A stretch of DNA of 64,000 nucleotides. Origin: Tritrichomonas musculus. Lineage: Eukaryota; Parabasalia; Tritrichomonadida; Tritrichomonadidae. The notes beneath the pieces were generated by a model. It was not told the origin of the DNA. It ran no database searches and worked only from the letters and a program-made list of their open reading frames with translations. Below, piece after piece: positions 10,763 through 20,210 of the stretch; within the stretch, counting starts at the first letter, position 1, and every line of letters begins with the position of its first letter. The DNA lies in the NCBI GenBank assembly GCA_039105265.1, contig JAPFFF010000009.1, positions 4,650,001-4,714,000 on the forward strand, written 5' to 3'. The translations under genes were made by a program, and so were the position numbers.

Positions 10763-10926
10763 TATTTAATGCAGAAAGAAATATTTATAAATAAAAACTA
10801 ATAACGAACAAAAACGTCCAAAATTAAAAGAAAAATGAGCGTCATTCAATTATTGAATTTAAAATAAAATTTATAAATGCATAATATAATATCTATATAT
10901 AAATAATAATTATGAATGGAAAGTAT

Positions 10927-11973
10927 CTATGCCTCTTCATTATTTACTTTTTTCTCACCAACTTTTTTAATGAGTGGCTCATATTTTGCAAAATTCTCTT
11001 TTGTTAATACAGTAATTTGACGTTTATTCTGAATTGGCTTTATTTCATATGGATCTTGTTGCGTACTTTGAATAATTCTCACCCATGTATCATAGTCTAA
11101 CACTGTTCCATAATCACTAATTGCAGGGAGAAACATCTTGTCCAACATAATAAGATCAGCATGACCATAAAGAGGGCTATTTCTAGCTTGATCTTTCTTC
11201 GATTCAGATATGGGACCAACAATTGAGCGTTGGTCATTAAATTCGAAGAAAATTGCTTTGATATTATTAAAAGGTGCTAAATCAAGTTCGCTTTCGGCGT
11301 CTGGATTTTTTTCAGGCTCTTTTTTGGGAGCATATTTACTTGTTATTTGACCACTACTTAGTAATTTTTGATATAATGAAAAGCATTCATCATGAGTTTT
11401 ATTCTTGAAGTTTTTAGCAACAGCCCTCCAGCTTTTTAATTGATTCTTTTTGGATAATAATTTAATAAATACTGATATTTCGTTTTCTGTCCAGTGCACT
11501 TTCTTTTTCTTTTTTTTGTGATTTTGGGAAGATTCATTATAACCAAATTCTTCATCAGAATCATCGCTCTGATTAAAATTCATTTCGTTATCTGAATCAT
11601 TTTTGCTCATTGCTTCTAGATTTGGATTTGGTAGTGATTTACCTTGCTTTCGAAGCGATACCAATTCACTTATAGTTTGCATTGTACCTGGTTCTTTCAT
11701 TTTGTTTAAAAATTCTTCTTCACTCAAATTAGAAAAGTACTCATAACTAATGTAATAATCAATAGGAGTTCCATTTGGCCAAATTGCTTGAAGAATATCA
11801 TATAGCTCATTTACTCTTTTTACATAGAATTTTTGGGTTTGCTCTTTCAAATTTTTTAAATATTGACCCATTTGAATATTTTGGGCTTCAGGAGGATCAG
11901 GTGGTAAATACGGAATTATATCTTCATATGTAAGGTGAATCTCATTTGTTTTTTCATCTGTATCTTCCATCAA
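10927..11973 (-). CDS. SANT/Myb-like domain protein, 348 aa
   Basis: A single SANT/Myb-like repeat lies at about residues 159-206 (HWTENEISVFIKLL, then SWRAVAKNF and a final helix), with the spaced tryptophans expected of the fold. It follows a lysine run (KKKKKK, about 153-158) that could be a nuclear signal, and an acidic stretch (125-145). The N-terminal 110 residues are unassigned. One SANT repeat beside acidic and basic patches suggests a chromatin or transcription-complex subunit rather than a classical two-repeat trichomonad Myb factor. The next Met (codon 2) is an equally good start. Confidence 0.8.
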   Translation of the reverse strand: MMEDTDEKTNEIHLTYEDIIPYLPPDPPEAQNIQMGQYLKNLKEQTQKFYVKRVNELYDILQAIWPNGTPIDYYISYEYFSNLSEEEFLNKMKEPGTMQTISELVSLRKQGKSLPNPNLEAMSKNDSDNEMNFNQSDDSDEEFGYNESSQNHKKKKKKVHWTENEISVFIKLLSKKNQLKSWRAVAKNFKNKTHDECFSLYQKLLSSGQITSKYAPKKEPEKNPDAESELDLAPFNNIKAIFFEFNDQRSIVGPISESKKDQARNSPLYGHADLIMLDKMFLPAISDYGTVLDYDTWVRIIQSTQQDPYEIKPIQNKRQITVLTKENFAKYEPLIKKVGEKKVNNEEA

Positions 11974-12322
11974 AAAGCGAAAAGCAGGTAAAATATGATT
12001 TGATTTTTCAATTCATTTCAATTTTTATTATTCATTTTTGACTTTTTCTAAGATTGAACGAACTCTTTTGTTGGCATATATTGAAAAAAGTTAAACTTTT
12101 TAAAAACATTTAATTTTAGCTAAAAATTTTTAGGTTTAAATCGAATTTATATTATGATTTGATATCAATTATTCCAAATACATAGCATAGACTAAGCTCT
12201 AAAATCTTTTTGGTCATAAAGATATCATGTACACAATGGAAAAAAAAAAAAATTAATTGAAATTGATTTTTTTTATAAATTAATCAACAAAAAATAAATA
12301 TCACATAATTCCAATCATATCA
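11974..12322. other. Intergenic region
   Basis: 349 bp of A+T-rich spacer between two minus-strand genes, with an A run near 12240. It should hold the promoter of the SANT gene; no distinctive site was seen. Confidence 0.4.
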
Positions 12323-15175
12323 TTACTTATGAATCATTCTCTTAACCTCGTCCAAAATTGCTTGAGCTTCAGCGCAAATACCTTCATCATGAGAAATCTC
12401 TAAGATTCTCTTTAAATAAAATTTCGCAGACTTTAATCGATTATATTTTTCATTCTGGCTTAATTTATCGAGATCCTTTGTGATCATCCTTGAGTACATG
12501 ATGATCGCTTCAGGATAATCAGCATCAGAGGCTTTCTTTAAATATTCCAAAATTTCTTGGTCAGCTCTCTCTTTATCTAATGGATTATCCATATCGATTC
12601 CTACGCCTAGCTGAAGCATCATCACATAATTAAATTGTGCATCTGTATTACCTAGATCAGCAGCCAATTTAATACATTCCTTTGCTTTCATCACATTCCT
12701 TTCGATACCAATACCCTCTTGTAATGCGTTACCATACTCGTTGAGACCGTTTGCATTTTGTTGATCTGCAGACATTTTGAAATATCTGACTGCTTCAGCG
12801 CTATTTTCAGCAATACCGATTCCTTCTTTTCGACAATTACCATAATTATATTGCGCCTTACTATTTCCTTCATCAGCTGCAATTTTAAAGAATTTTGCAG
12901 CTTTTGGATATAATTTTGTTTTTCCGAGTTCAAGGAGGATTTCACCATAAAGATTCATTGCTTTAATGTTATGATCTTTTTCGGCTGCCGCTTGAATGAA
13001 TTTTAAAGCTTCATTCAATAAATCAGGGTCATTTTCATCTTTCGATTTTTTACGTAAAATTTTTCCATATTGATAGATTGCTTCAGTTTTTGAATTAAAC
13101 ACTTCATTTTGTTTGGTGGTCATTTCACCTTCTTTATTCAATTTTTTCTTATTTTTATTTTCATTTGGTAACTTCAAATTTGGTAGTTTTTGCCATTTTT
13201 GAAATTGAGCTGTTGCAGCTTTTTCAAGAAGATTAAAACCAGCTTGCCAATTATGCTCTACTCCTCCCAAGCCTTTCATTGCAAAGCGCGCATAAGCTGC
13301 TTTTGCATTATTACTTCCCATTGCCGAAGCTCGTCTGTAATAAAAGGCTGCCTGCTTCAGATCTTGACCAACACCAACACCACATTCAAAAAGTTTACCA
13401 TATGCAAGAATAGCTCCTCTATAATTTGCTTCTGCTGCATATCTTATCATAAGCACGGCTTGTGAAACATCTCCGTTGTTTCTAATGAGATATTTACCTT
13501 CTTTAGTTTGCTTTTTGAGATTCTCATGCATTTCTGGTGATGTCTGTTTAATATTCTCTGTAATTTTATTTGGTTCTTCTTCAGTTTGTGAGTTGGTGTT
13601 AGAATCAGAATCAAAATCAGATCCAAAATATGAATCTGAATCTGAATTCGAAAAAATGTTTTGCTTCGATTTTGTTTTGCTTTTGGCTTTGGATTTAGAT
13701 TTCGTTTTTGGTTGATTGGGCGATTTTTGCTTCTTTTTGGATGATTTTGATTTACTTTTGCTTTTGGTTTCTGTATCTGAATTAATAAACTCTGAACTTT
13801 CTGAATTGTCTTTCTCTGAAAAATTAACAAATTCTTCCGATGAACTACTAAAATCGATTGACAATTTTTGTGGAGTGCTTGCATTATTAATAACTGTATT
13901 TTCGGGATTTTGCAGTGCTTCTGGATTGTCTGGATTATCTGGAAACTTTAAAAATATTCGTCTTGGCTTTAAATTGTTATTTTGAGACGCATCATTTGAA
14001 TTCAAATCTTGGCTCGAGTTTGAATCTACAGTTTGGATATTTGCATCATTAATAAAATTATTCTGAATCTGACCGTTATCGTTAGAATCGGCTTGAATCA
14101 TATTTTGATCATCAGGCAAATTATCAATTATTATTCGGGCGTTATCAGTGCTCTCAACTTCTATTGGGTTTTGAATTAGATTATTATTTATTTTTTCATT
14201 TTGACCTGGATTAGTATTAATATTTTTATCTGCATTTTGTTCCTGATGCTCGTGCTGACTTTGAATGACTTTTTTTTCTTCAGGGTTACCAATAGAGTCT
14301 AAATATGAACTAACTTGGCTAATGTCAATTCCTGGTGGCAAAATCGAGTTACACGTTCGTAATCTGTGACTAATTTCTTTGAATGTTGGGCGTTTCTTTG
14401 CATCTGGCTGCCAGCATTCATATTCTAATTTTACAAGTTCAGATGGAACCCAATTTGGCAGTTGAGGTCTAAATCCTCTGATAAACATTTCTATTCTTCG
14501 CTGGGAATTTGTACATGTTCTTTGTAATGGCGTTTCATTTGTGAGAACAAAGTATAGAAGCATTGCAAAAGCAAAGACATCGTCTGCTTTTTTCATTTGG
14601 TATTCTTCATCTTCTTTCAAATAATATCTAATATCATAATCCGATGCGTTTATCAAATTTGGAAATGCAAAAGGTGAACGAAATACATCAAAATTTAATT
14701 TCTCTGATAAATCAGCCAAACCATAACTGCATATTAATGGGTGAAAATTATCATCAATGATTATATTGCCTGGCTCGAGACAACCATGATATTGATTATT
14801 GCAATGAAGATATCTCATTCCTTCAACAATTCCAACAAGAACAATCATTTTTTGTGTACTTGTTAGCAATTTACAACAGTCATAAAGAGAACCATTTTTA
14901 TAATAATCAAGGATGAGAGAAGGATTAAAATTTGATTTAATATCAAAAGAAAAATTACGATACGGAAGAAGCGTGGGAAAATTTAATGACATTAACTTAT
15001 AAAAATCAGCTGTGAAACGCTTTTGCTTTGATTCATCGTTTAAAACAAAAAATATGGTTTTCATGACTTTTGATTGACCTGTGTTTTTATCTGAGACAAG
15101 CATCGTTCGTGAAAAATCAGTTGTACGAATTTTTTTCTCTATATTATATTGTGAAAGGTCTGCAAATATATTCAT
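12323..15175 (-). CDS. Pseudokinase fused to Sel1-like repeats
   Basis: A 950-aa protein with three parts. Residues about 10-275 form a kinase-like domain in which the catalytic loop is HGCLEPGN (130-137, no catalytic Asp) and the DFG position reads CSYGLAD (149-155); the APE-region and final helix (CWQPDAKKRPTFKEI) are recognisable. Residues about 285-560 are low complexity, rich in Asn, Ser, Lys and Asp. Residues about 560-945 carry repeated blocks such as AEKDHNIKAMNLYGEIL and KAAADEGN-type units, typical Sel1/TPR-like solenoid repeats. Kinase or pseudokinase plus Sel1 fusions are a common trichomonad architecture. Likely a cytosolic scaffold or adaptor; loss of the catalytic residues is seen directly. 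Confidence 0.88.
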   Translation of the reverse strand: MNIFADLSQYNIEKKIRTTDFSRTMLVSDKNTGQSKVMKTIFFVLNDESKQKRFTADFYKLMSLNFPTLLPYRNFSFDIKSNFNPSLILDYYKNGSLYDCCKLLTSTQKMIVLVGIVEGMRYLHCNNQYHGCLEPGNIIIDDNFHPLICSYGLADLSEKLNFDVFRSPFAFPNLINASDYDIRYYLKEDEEYQMKKADDVFAFAMLLYFVLTNETPLQRTCTNSQRRIEMFIRGFRPQLPNWVPSELVKLEYECWQPDAKKRPTFKEISHRLRTCNSILPPGIDISQVSSYLDSIGNPEEKKVIQSQHEHQEQNADKNINTNPGQNEKINNNLIQNPIEVESTDNARIIIDNLPDDQNMIQADSNDNGQIQNNFINDANIQTVDSNSSQDLNSNDASQNNNLKPRRIFLKFPDNPDNPEALQNPENTVINNASTPQKLSIDFSSSSEEFVNFSEKDNSESSEFINSDTETKSKSKSKSSKKKQKSPNQPKTKSKSKAKSKTKSKQNIFSNSDSDSYFGSDFDSDSNTNSQTEEEPNKITENIKQTSPEMHENLKKQTKEGKYLIRNNGDVSQAVLMIRYAAEANYRGAILAYGKLFECGVGVGQDLKQAAFYYRRASAMGSNNAKAAYARFAMKGLGGVEHNWQAGFNLLEKAATAQFQKWQKLPNLKLPNENKNKKKLNKEGEMTTKQNEVFNSKTEAIYQYGKILRKKSKDENDPDLLNEALKFIQAAAEKDHNIKAMNLYGEILLELGKTKLYPKAAKFFKIAADEGNSKAQYNYGNCRKEGIGIAENSAEAVRYFKMSADQQNANGLNEYGNALQEGIGIERNVMKAKECIKLAADLGNTDAQFNYVMMLQLGVGIDMDNPLDKERADQEILEYLKKASDADYPEAIIMYSRMITKDLDKLSQNEKYNRLKSAKFYLKRILEISHDEGICAEAQAILDEVKRMIHK

Positions 15176-15691
15176 AATTTACTTATGTGATTTTGAAATT
15201 TGATTTTGTATTTGTTCATACATTTTTAAATATCAAAAAATGCATCAATTTGAATTTTTTTTTGGCCGTTCTATCAAGATCCTGTTGAACAATAAATATA
15301 TTTTGAGGAAACAAATGATTTCTATGCTTATAAACAAATGACTTTGACATACCAGCTCCAGTTTTTTAAGCTCAACTTCGATTAACATTAAACCAAATCG
15401 ATTTCACAGCAAAAATCACGACAATCGAAGTTGAATTAAACAAAAACGATTTCACAGCAATAAATCATTGACTATGAGAAACATTCAGAAAAAGATTTTA
15501 TTCCTTTTTCCATCATTTACCCATCACATGAATACAAGATGCACTCAATTGAATATAATTCATTTAAAACGCACCCAGAAAAACAAAATAAAAACAATCA
15601 TATAAATATTTTTTTTTGATTCATCTATAGTTTATATATACAAAATAATGATTGACAATTATTATCATACAAAATAAAGTTAAGCTTGATT
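15176..15691. other. Intergenic region with hairpin and repeated 14-mer
   Basis: 516 bp upstream of the Sel1 pseudokinase. A perfect 12-bp inverted repeat (TCAACTTCGATT at 15372-15383 with AATCGAAGTTGA at 15423-15434) brackets a 14-mer CGATTTCACAGCAA (15399-15412), which recurs at 15447-15460. This may be a regulatory module or a relic of a small element. Confidence 0.5.
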
Positions 15692-16464
15692 TTATGCATT
15701 ATTGTTGTTGTTGCCATCATTACCATTTGCATTTTTATGACGATTATGACCATGCCCGTTTTTTTGACCTAAGCCAAAGAGAACATTCTTTTTTCTGTAA
15801 ATTTCATTTATCAAATCTTTTGCAGGTTTTGTGCATTTAAGTTTAGAAAATTGGTCTGTTTCTAATAAATGCTTCATTCAAAACCTCATTACTAATGTTT
15901 TCTTCATTAATCATTAAAATGCTATTAAGCGTTTTCCCAAATATATTAATGTGCCAAATTGCATTCTTCATAATGAATCTTTCTTTAATCTTTCTGAATA
16001 ATTGAGTCCTTTTAACAGGGTCCCCTTCTTTTCTGAATTTCAAAACAGCGTCATAGAAAAGATAGCCTTCAACATATTGTCTCTTTTCGCAAAAATTTTT
16101 AAATAGCTTATCATGATTTCGTCATGTTCCTTGGGTTCCATAACACATTCCATATGCCTCATAATTGGCCCATAATTAATCTCAGATGGCTTAGTAACAG
16201 CTAGTTGAATTGGAAAACCAAAACTAGCATGAAAAACAGAAACACATAAAAAAATTCCCATGATTGGCTGAACCTCAGGTGGTTCTACTTTTGTCCAGCC
16301 TAAAATAACCATACAACTCCGACAATGGCCAATTCTACATTATTATGTGGCATGTAATAAAAAGCCAAATATACCAGAATTTTGTATATAAGTGATGTCA
16401 TCGTAAGATACTGTCCAATTGCTGAACAAAAAGTAAACCAAGGAGCTCGACTTTTGATATGGAA
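15692..16464 (-). pseudogene. Decayed RGS-domain membrane-protein gene
   Basis: Three overlapping minus-strand frames (16300-16464, 16040-16312, 15843-16043) and a last one (15692-15877) read in order like one damaged gene. The first two are hydrophobic, membrane-segment-like (TMTSLIYKILVYLAFYY and a following segment). The later two resemble the end of an RGS domain: FRKEGDPVKRTQLFRKI, then NISNEVLNEAF, then LLETDQFSKLK, then an Asn-rich tail. Frame changes fall near 16,304, 16,040 and 15,860. The 5' side is interrupted by the small DNA element at 16465-16818. Multi-pass RGS proteins are a known trichomonad family; the assignment is by pattern only. Confidence 0.5.
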
Positions 16465-16818
16465 AGAGGTGCGGACAGGGTGAAGTGATTTAGATTCGCA
16501 CAGAATCAAATAAACTAAATTTAGCATATCTTTATTAAATTAAATGTACAATATTTAAATGCAATTATAATCTAAATAAATTCTTTATTTATTTAAATAT
16601 ATCAAAAAAATATGTTAAAATTCATTAAAATGAACTTTTTAACAAAATAGTCTTATTATAACTTATAGAATAGAGATTTTAAAACATTTAGATAATGAAT
16701 ATATAAAATAAGTGCACTAGAATATAATATCAAAATTTGATTTAATAATTATTAATACATAAAAAGATATACACATTTTTGTAAACGATAAAAATGTAAA
16801 GTAGGTGTCCGCACCTCT
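16465..16818. mobile_element. 354-bp MITE-like DNA element, hAT-like ends
   Basis: Perfect 13-bp terminal inverted repeats: AGAGGTGCGGACA at 16465-16477 and its complement at 16806-16818. The flanks are a near-perfect 8-bp duplication, ATATGGAA (16457-16464) and ATATGGAG (16819-16826). The interior is A+T-rich and non-coding. An 8-bp duplication with an AGAGGTG-type end is typical of hAT superfamily non-autonomous elements. It lies inside the RGS-type pseudogene. Confidence 0.75.
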
Positions 16819-17154
16819 ATATGGAGAAAAAAAAAAAAAAAAAAAAAAGAAGAAGTACTTATGGATTGCAAAGAAAATCTATCTCTCACATACAAATGAA
16901 ATTTTAGATCATTTTGAGAGGAAATCCAAAATGCAATTATAACTTTTTGATCGTAATAAAATATGACCGAATTTATTTGATAACAAAAAAAAAAAAAATT
17001 CTCTTTTTTTAATGAATCTTATATAATAATTTTTTCAATTAAAAAACCAACTTATAATTATCTTCGGTAAATTTTCAAAAATTTTCAAATAATTCAAATT
17101 TATCCTCCTTTGAAAATTCAATTTATTCTTATTTCATTTCATTTTACTTTTTAA
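16819..17154. other. Upstream region of the C2-like gene
   Basis: 336 bp with a run of about 23 A near 16830-16850. Close to the gene is a pyrimidine-rich stretch with TCATTTC (17134-17140) and TCATTTTAC (17139-17147), 8-20 bp before the ATG. These match the general TCA-pyrimidine form of the trichomonad initiator. CCTTTGAAAATT at about 17107 recurs before the next gene at about 18416. Confidence 0.5.
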
Positions 17155-18189
17155 ATGCCTCAATACTATCTATATGTCCAAATATTAGGATCTGAAAATA
17201 TCCCCAAGTCAAGCTATACAGCTTGGGTCGGCCCAACGCCGATTGGGTTTGCCAAAAAAGGTGATATATATTTTGATAAAAAAAAAGGTTATTTTTCTAA
17301 ATGCGTATGGTCAATGGAAATCAAGAAAGATTTTGATAGAACTTCGCTTGAACTCATTCTAAAGCACCATAAACTATTAGGTGGTGAATCCGAATACGGA
17401 CGTCTTCAATTACCTCTTAAATGGTTCCCATCAAACGCTGTTGTTAAAGATTGGTTTCCCATATCTTCCAAATTTGTTACTGGAACAGATGGCCAGCAAA
17501 TGATGTTCAATTTGGCAGTTCACTTATCTGAATCATCTGTCTCACCTTTCTCTGCTCCAGCAGGTTCACTTCTCGTTGCACCTGCTTGGAATAGGCCAGG
17601 ATGTTCTGCTGTCCCACCAACTCATCTTGCTCCTTCCTATCCGCCACCTCAGGGCGTACCTCCATATCCAGGCTACATTCCTCAGCAAGGTCCACCTCCA
17701 CAACCTTATCCAAATTCTCCAGTTCCTCCGCCAGTTTCACAAGTTTATCCTCAGCCACAATATCCTCAGCAGTCATTTCCACAATATCCATCGCAAACAC
17801 CACCTCCAATGCCAAATCAGTCGTTCCAACAATACCCATCTGATCAAAGATATCCTCAAGAACAAATAACTGTTATTGCTGATTCTAATCAGCCTGCTTA
17901 TGCCCCGCCATTTATGTATTCACCAACAGTATCGCCAACAATTTCACCAGCTCCTACTCCACCAGGATCAGTTGGAATGCCAATGTACCCTTCCCCCACT
18001 GATCCACAGATGCAAGCCAACCCAGTTTATATGCCACCACCTATAGCAACACCATACAATGTCCCATCAAATTCAACAAATCCATATGCTGGTATCAATC
18101 CCAATGAACTACCCTCTGCTACTCCAACTCTACAAAATCAAGATTCAACAACAAAACCTCCCGAATACCCAAATGTTCCGGTTTTGTAA
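17155..18189 (+). CDS. C2-like domain protein with proline/glutamine-rich tail
   Basis: Residues about 1-125 have the strand pattern of a small C2-like fold (YLYVQILGSENIP, later LELILKHHKLLGGESEYGRL). Residues 135-344 are a disordered tail dominated by Pro, Gln, Tyr and Ser, with PYPGY, QYPQ and PPP runs. C2-like domains bind membranes or partners; the canonical calcium Asp cluster is not clear, so calcium binding is unproven. Similar C2 plus proline-rich proteins occur in trichomonads. The stop TAA is followed by an A run, giving the UAAA poly(A)-type signal. Two long frames inside the tail in other phases are low-complexity shadows. Confidence 0.8.
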   Translation: MPQYYLYVQILGSENIPKSSYTAWVGPTPIGFAKKGDIYFDKKKGYFSKCVWSMEIKKDFDRTSLELILKHHKLLGGESEYGRLQLPLKWFPSNAVVKDWFPISSKFVTGTDGQQMMFNLAVHLSESSVSPFSAPAGSLLVAPAWNRPGCSAVPPTHLAPSYPPPQGVPPYPGYIPQQGPPPQPYPNSPVPPPVSQVYPQPQYPQQSFPQYPSQTPPPMPNQSFQQYPSDQRYPQEQITVIADSNQPAYAPPFMYSPTVSPTISPAPTPPGSVGMPMYPSPTDPQMQANPVYMPPPIATPYNVPSNSTNPYAGINPNELPSATPTLQNQDSTTKPPEYPNVPVL

Positions 18190-18505
18190 AAAAAAAAAAA
18201 TACTATTCATGATGAAAATGTATTTAAAAGCTATTTATAATTAAATCTTTCTATCCTATATTCATACTTTTTTAAAAACTAATTATATCATTTTCCAACT
18301 GAGAAGAGAGTTTATTAATGCTCTTAAAATTATAAAGTAATCATCATGAAAGTTTTTAATTGAAAGTTATCTTTAGTTCAAAGAAATACGTTTTTTTCGC
18401 CAAAAAAGCTAGCTCCCTTTGAAAATTGAAATTTTATCGAACATTTTATTTTTTGCCTTGCCAACTTTTTCATAAATATTTTGAAATTATATGCCAAAGT
18501 AATAA
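18190..18505. other. Intergenic region
   Basis: 316 bp between two plus-strand genes. It contains CCCTTTGAAAATT (about 18415-18427), nearly identical to the CCTTTGAAAATT before the upstream gene; this is a candidate shared promoter element. Confidence 0.4.
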
Positions 18506-19660
18506 ATGCGAAATTGTAAAAATGCTAACGCAATATCTACATTACCAACACGAATACGCCGCTACAGACTTCTTTCGCTTATTGGAAGCACGAGGAACTC
18601 TGATGTTTATGTGGTCCTCGTTCCGAGTACAAATCAAAAGATGATAATGAAAATTATTCCACATGAAAAAAAGAGTGGCCATGATATTTCTGCAGAAAAT
18701 GGTTATAACATAAATAATAATCGATTTTCTTCTCAAATGGAAAATATTGAACGTGAATGTATGATTCACAAACGAGTCATGGAACATCCTTATGTTATGC
18801 CTATCGTTGATTCTTTTGATTTTCAAAATTTCAGAATTATTTTAATGCCGCGAGCTTATGGGACTCTTTGCGATTTTAGGAAAAAAATTATGTCAGGAAA
18901 ATCGATAGCCGGAAACGAACTTACGAATGAAGAAATATCTGTCATTTTTGCAAAATTAATGTATCGATGCTTAAAGGTTGTTCAATATCTTCATGATACA
19001 TGTAGCATCCTTCATGGCGATATTAAGCCTACCAATATTGTACTTGATTTTACCTCTTCTACCCCAGATTCCAATTCTCCTACTAATTCTCCACCAAATT
19101 CTCCTCATCCTCGATTAACTCAAACCCCATTTTTCCCAAACAATGATATAGAAACTAATAACAATAATAACAATAATTCTTATTTAAATTTGGAACCAAA
19201 TCCATTTTTTATTGATTTTGGGCATGCACGTGAATTAAAAGAAAAAGATAATTATATTTGTCATTGCCATAATATGACGTGCGAATTTTCTGCTCCAGAA
19301 GTATTAGCTCTTGAACCCCACAGCTTTCCTTCTGATATGTTTTCACTTGGATTAACTTTTTACTATCTTGTTACAGGTAAAGAATTACTAAAGCTAAAAT
19401 CTCCTCGCGTCTCTATTTCTACAATGGCAGAGGAAATGGGCAATGTTTGTTATACTTTAAAGAGTACAAATGCATTTAGGGAAAAAGAGTGGCATTGCTT
19501 TCCAGAATCTCTACCTGAACTTATTATTTCAATGTTATCTAAATCACAAGAAAGAAGACCAACAGCTTTAGAATGCTTACAACATCCATTTTTTGAAGAA
19601 TTTTTAGGATGTTCTTGGATTAGATATGAAAATGAAATGGTTCCATTACTATCAAAATAA
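18506..19660 (+). CDS. Serine/threonine protein kinase, 384 aa
   Basis: A kinase domain spans about residues 20-370. The likely ATP-anchoring Lys is K49 (MKII), the catalytic loop is HGDIKPTN (170-177; Asp present, Arg of HRD replaced by Gly), and the metal loop is DFG (237-239). SAPE is the APE motif and ERRPTALECLQHPFF is the C-terminal helix. Between the catalytic loop and DFG is a low-complexity insert of about 50 residues (Ser/Pro then an Asn run). The start at 18506 is the first ATG in frame. Probably active; the family cannot be fixed beyond CAMK/STE-like. Confidence 0.9.
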   Translation: MRNCKNANAISTLPTRIRRYRLLSLIGSTRNSDVYVVLVPSTNQKMIMKIIPHEKKSGHDISAENGYNINNNRFSSQMENIERECMIHKRVMEHPYVMPIVDSFDFQNFRIILMPRAYGTLCDFRKKIMSGKSIAGNELTNEEISVIFAKLMYRCLKVVQYLHDTCSILHGDIKPTNIVLDFTSSTPDSNSPTNSPPNSPHPRLTQTPFFPNNDIETNNNNNNNSYLNLEPNPFFIDFGHARELKEKDNYICHCHNMTCEFSAPEVLALEPHSFPSDMFSLGLTFYYLVTGKELLKLKSPRVSISTMAEEMGNVCYTLKSTNAFREKEWHCFPESLPELIISMLSKSQERRPTALECLQHPFFEEFLGCSWIRYENEMVPLLSK

Positions 19661-20210
19661 TTTTTTAATAGAATTAAATAGAAATAATTATGAATTTACT
19701 GCGTTATAATGAATATAAATCATGTATAAACAGCGGAATATCATTCTAATTTCTATCAACCTTTTTTTGAGAAAATAATCAAATAAGAGATAGCCCTATA
19801 CTTTGAGAGATTTGCTGCTATTAATTTTATTTTAATTAGTAGTAGCAATGAAATAGTTTTGTCGATTATTGCATTTGAGTGAGCTTGATAGTATCATTGC
19901 AAGATGAATTGATTTCAATTTAGGAAATGCAAAATATGATTTGAAATAGAAAAAAAAATTATGATTTATAAATCATAAAATAATTGTCACATAAATTTCC
20001 AAAAACCAAATTCTGAGAATAAAGATTGAATTAATTTTTATAAATTAATTTCAGAACTTTTTTTTTAGAATATTGAATAAAATCAATTATTCATCATTCA
20101 AATATCAGATTTAAATTTTTTATAAAATTTTAAAACATTCAAAAATTCTTCAGATAAAAATAATAAAGAATAATTATTGAAAAAGTGAATAATTAAAATA
20201 GTAGAATTAA
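19661..20210. other. Intergenic region
   Basis: 550 bp, strongly A+T rich, with short A and T runs. I see no gene, RNA or clear repeat. Confidence 0.4.

Noticed and set aside
13447-13985. Long plus- and minus-strand frames across the low-complexity part of the Sel1 pseudokinase gene
   Set aside because: Shadows of Ser/Lys/Asp-rich coding sequence; the main frame has the domains on both sides.
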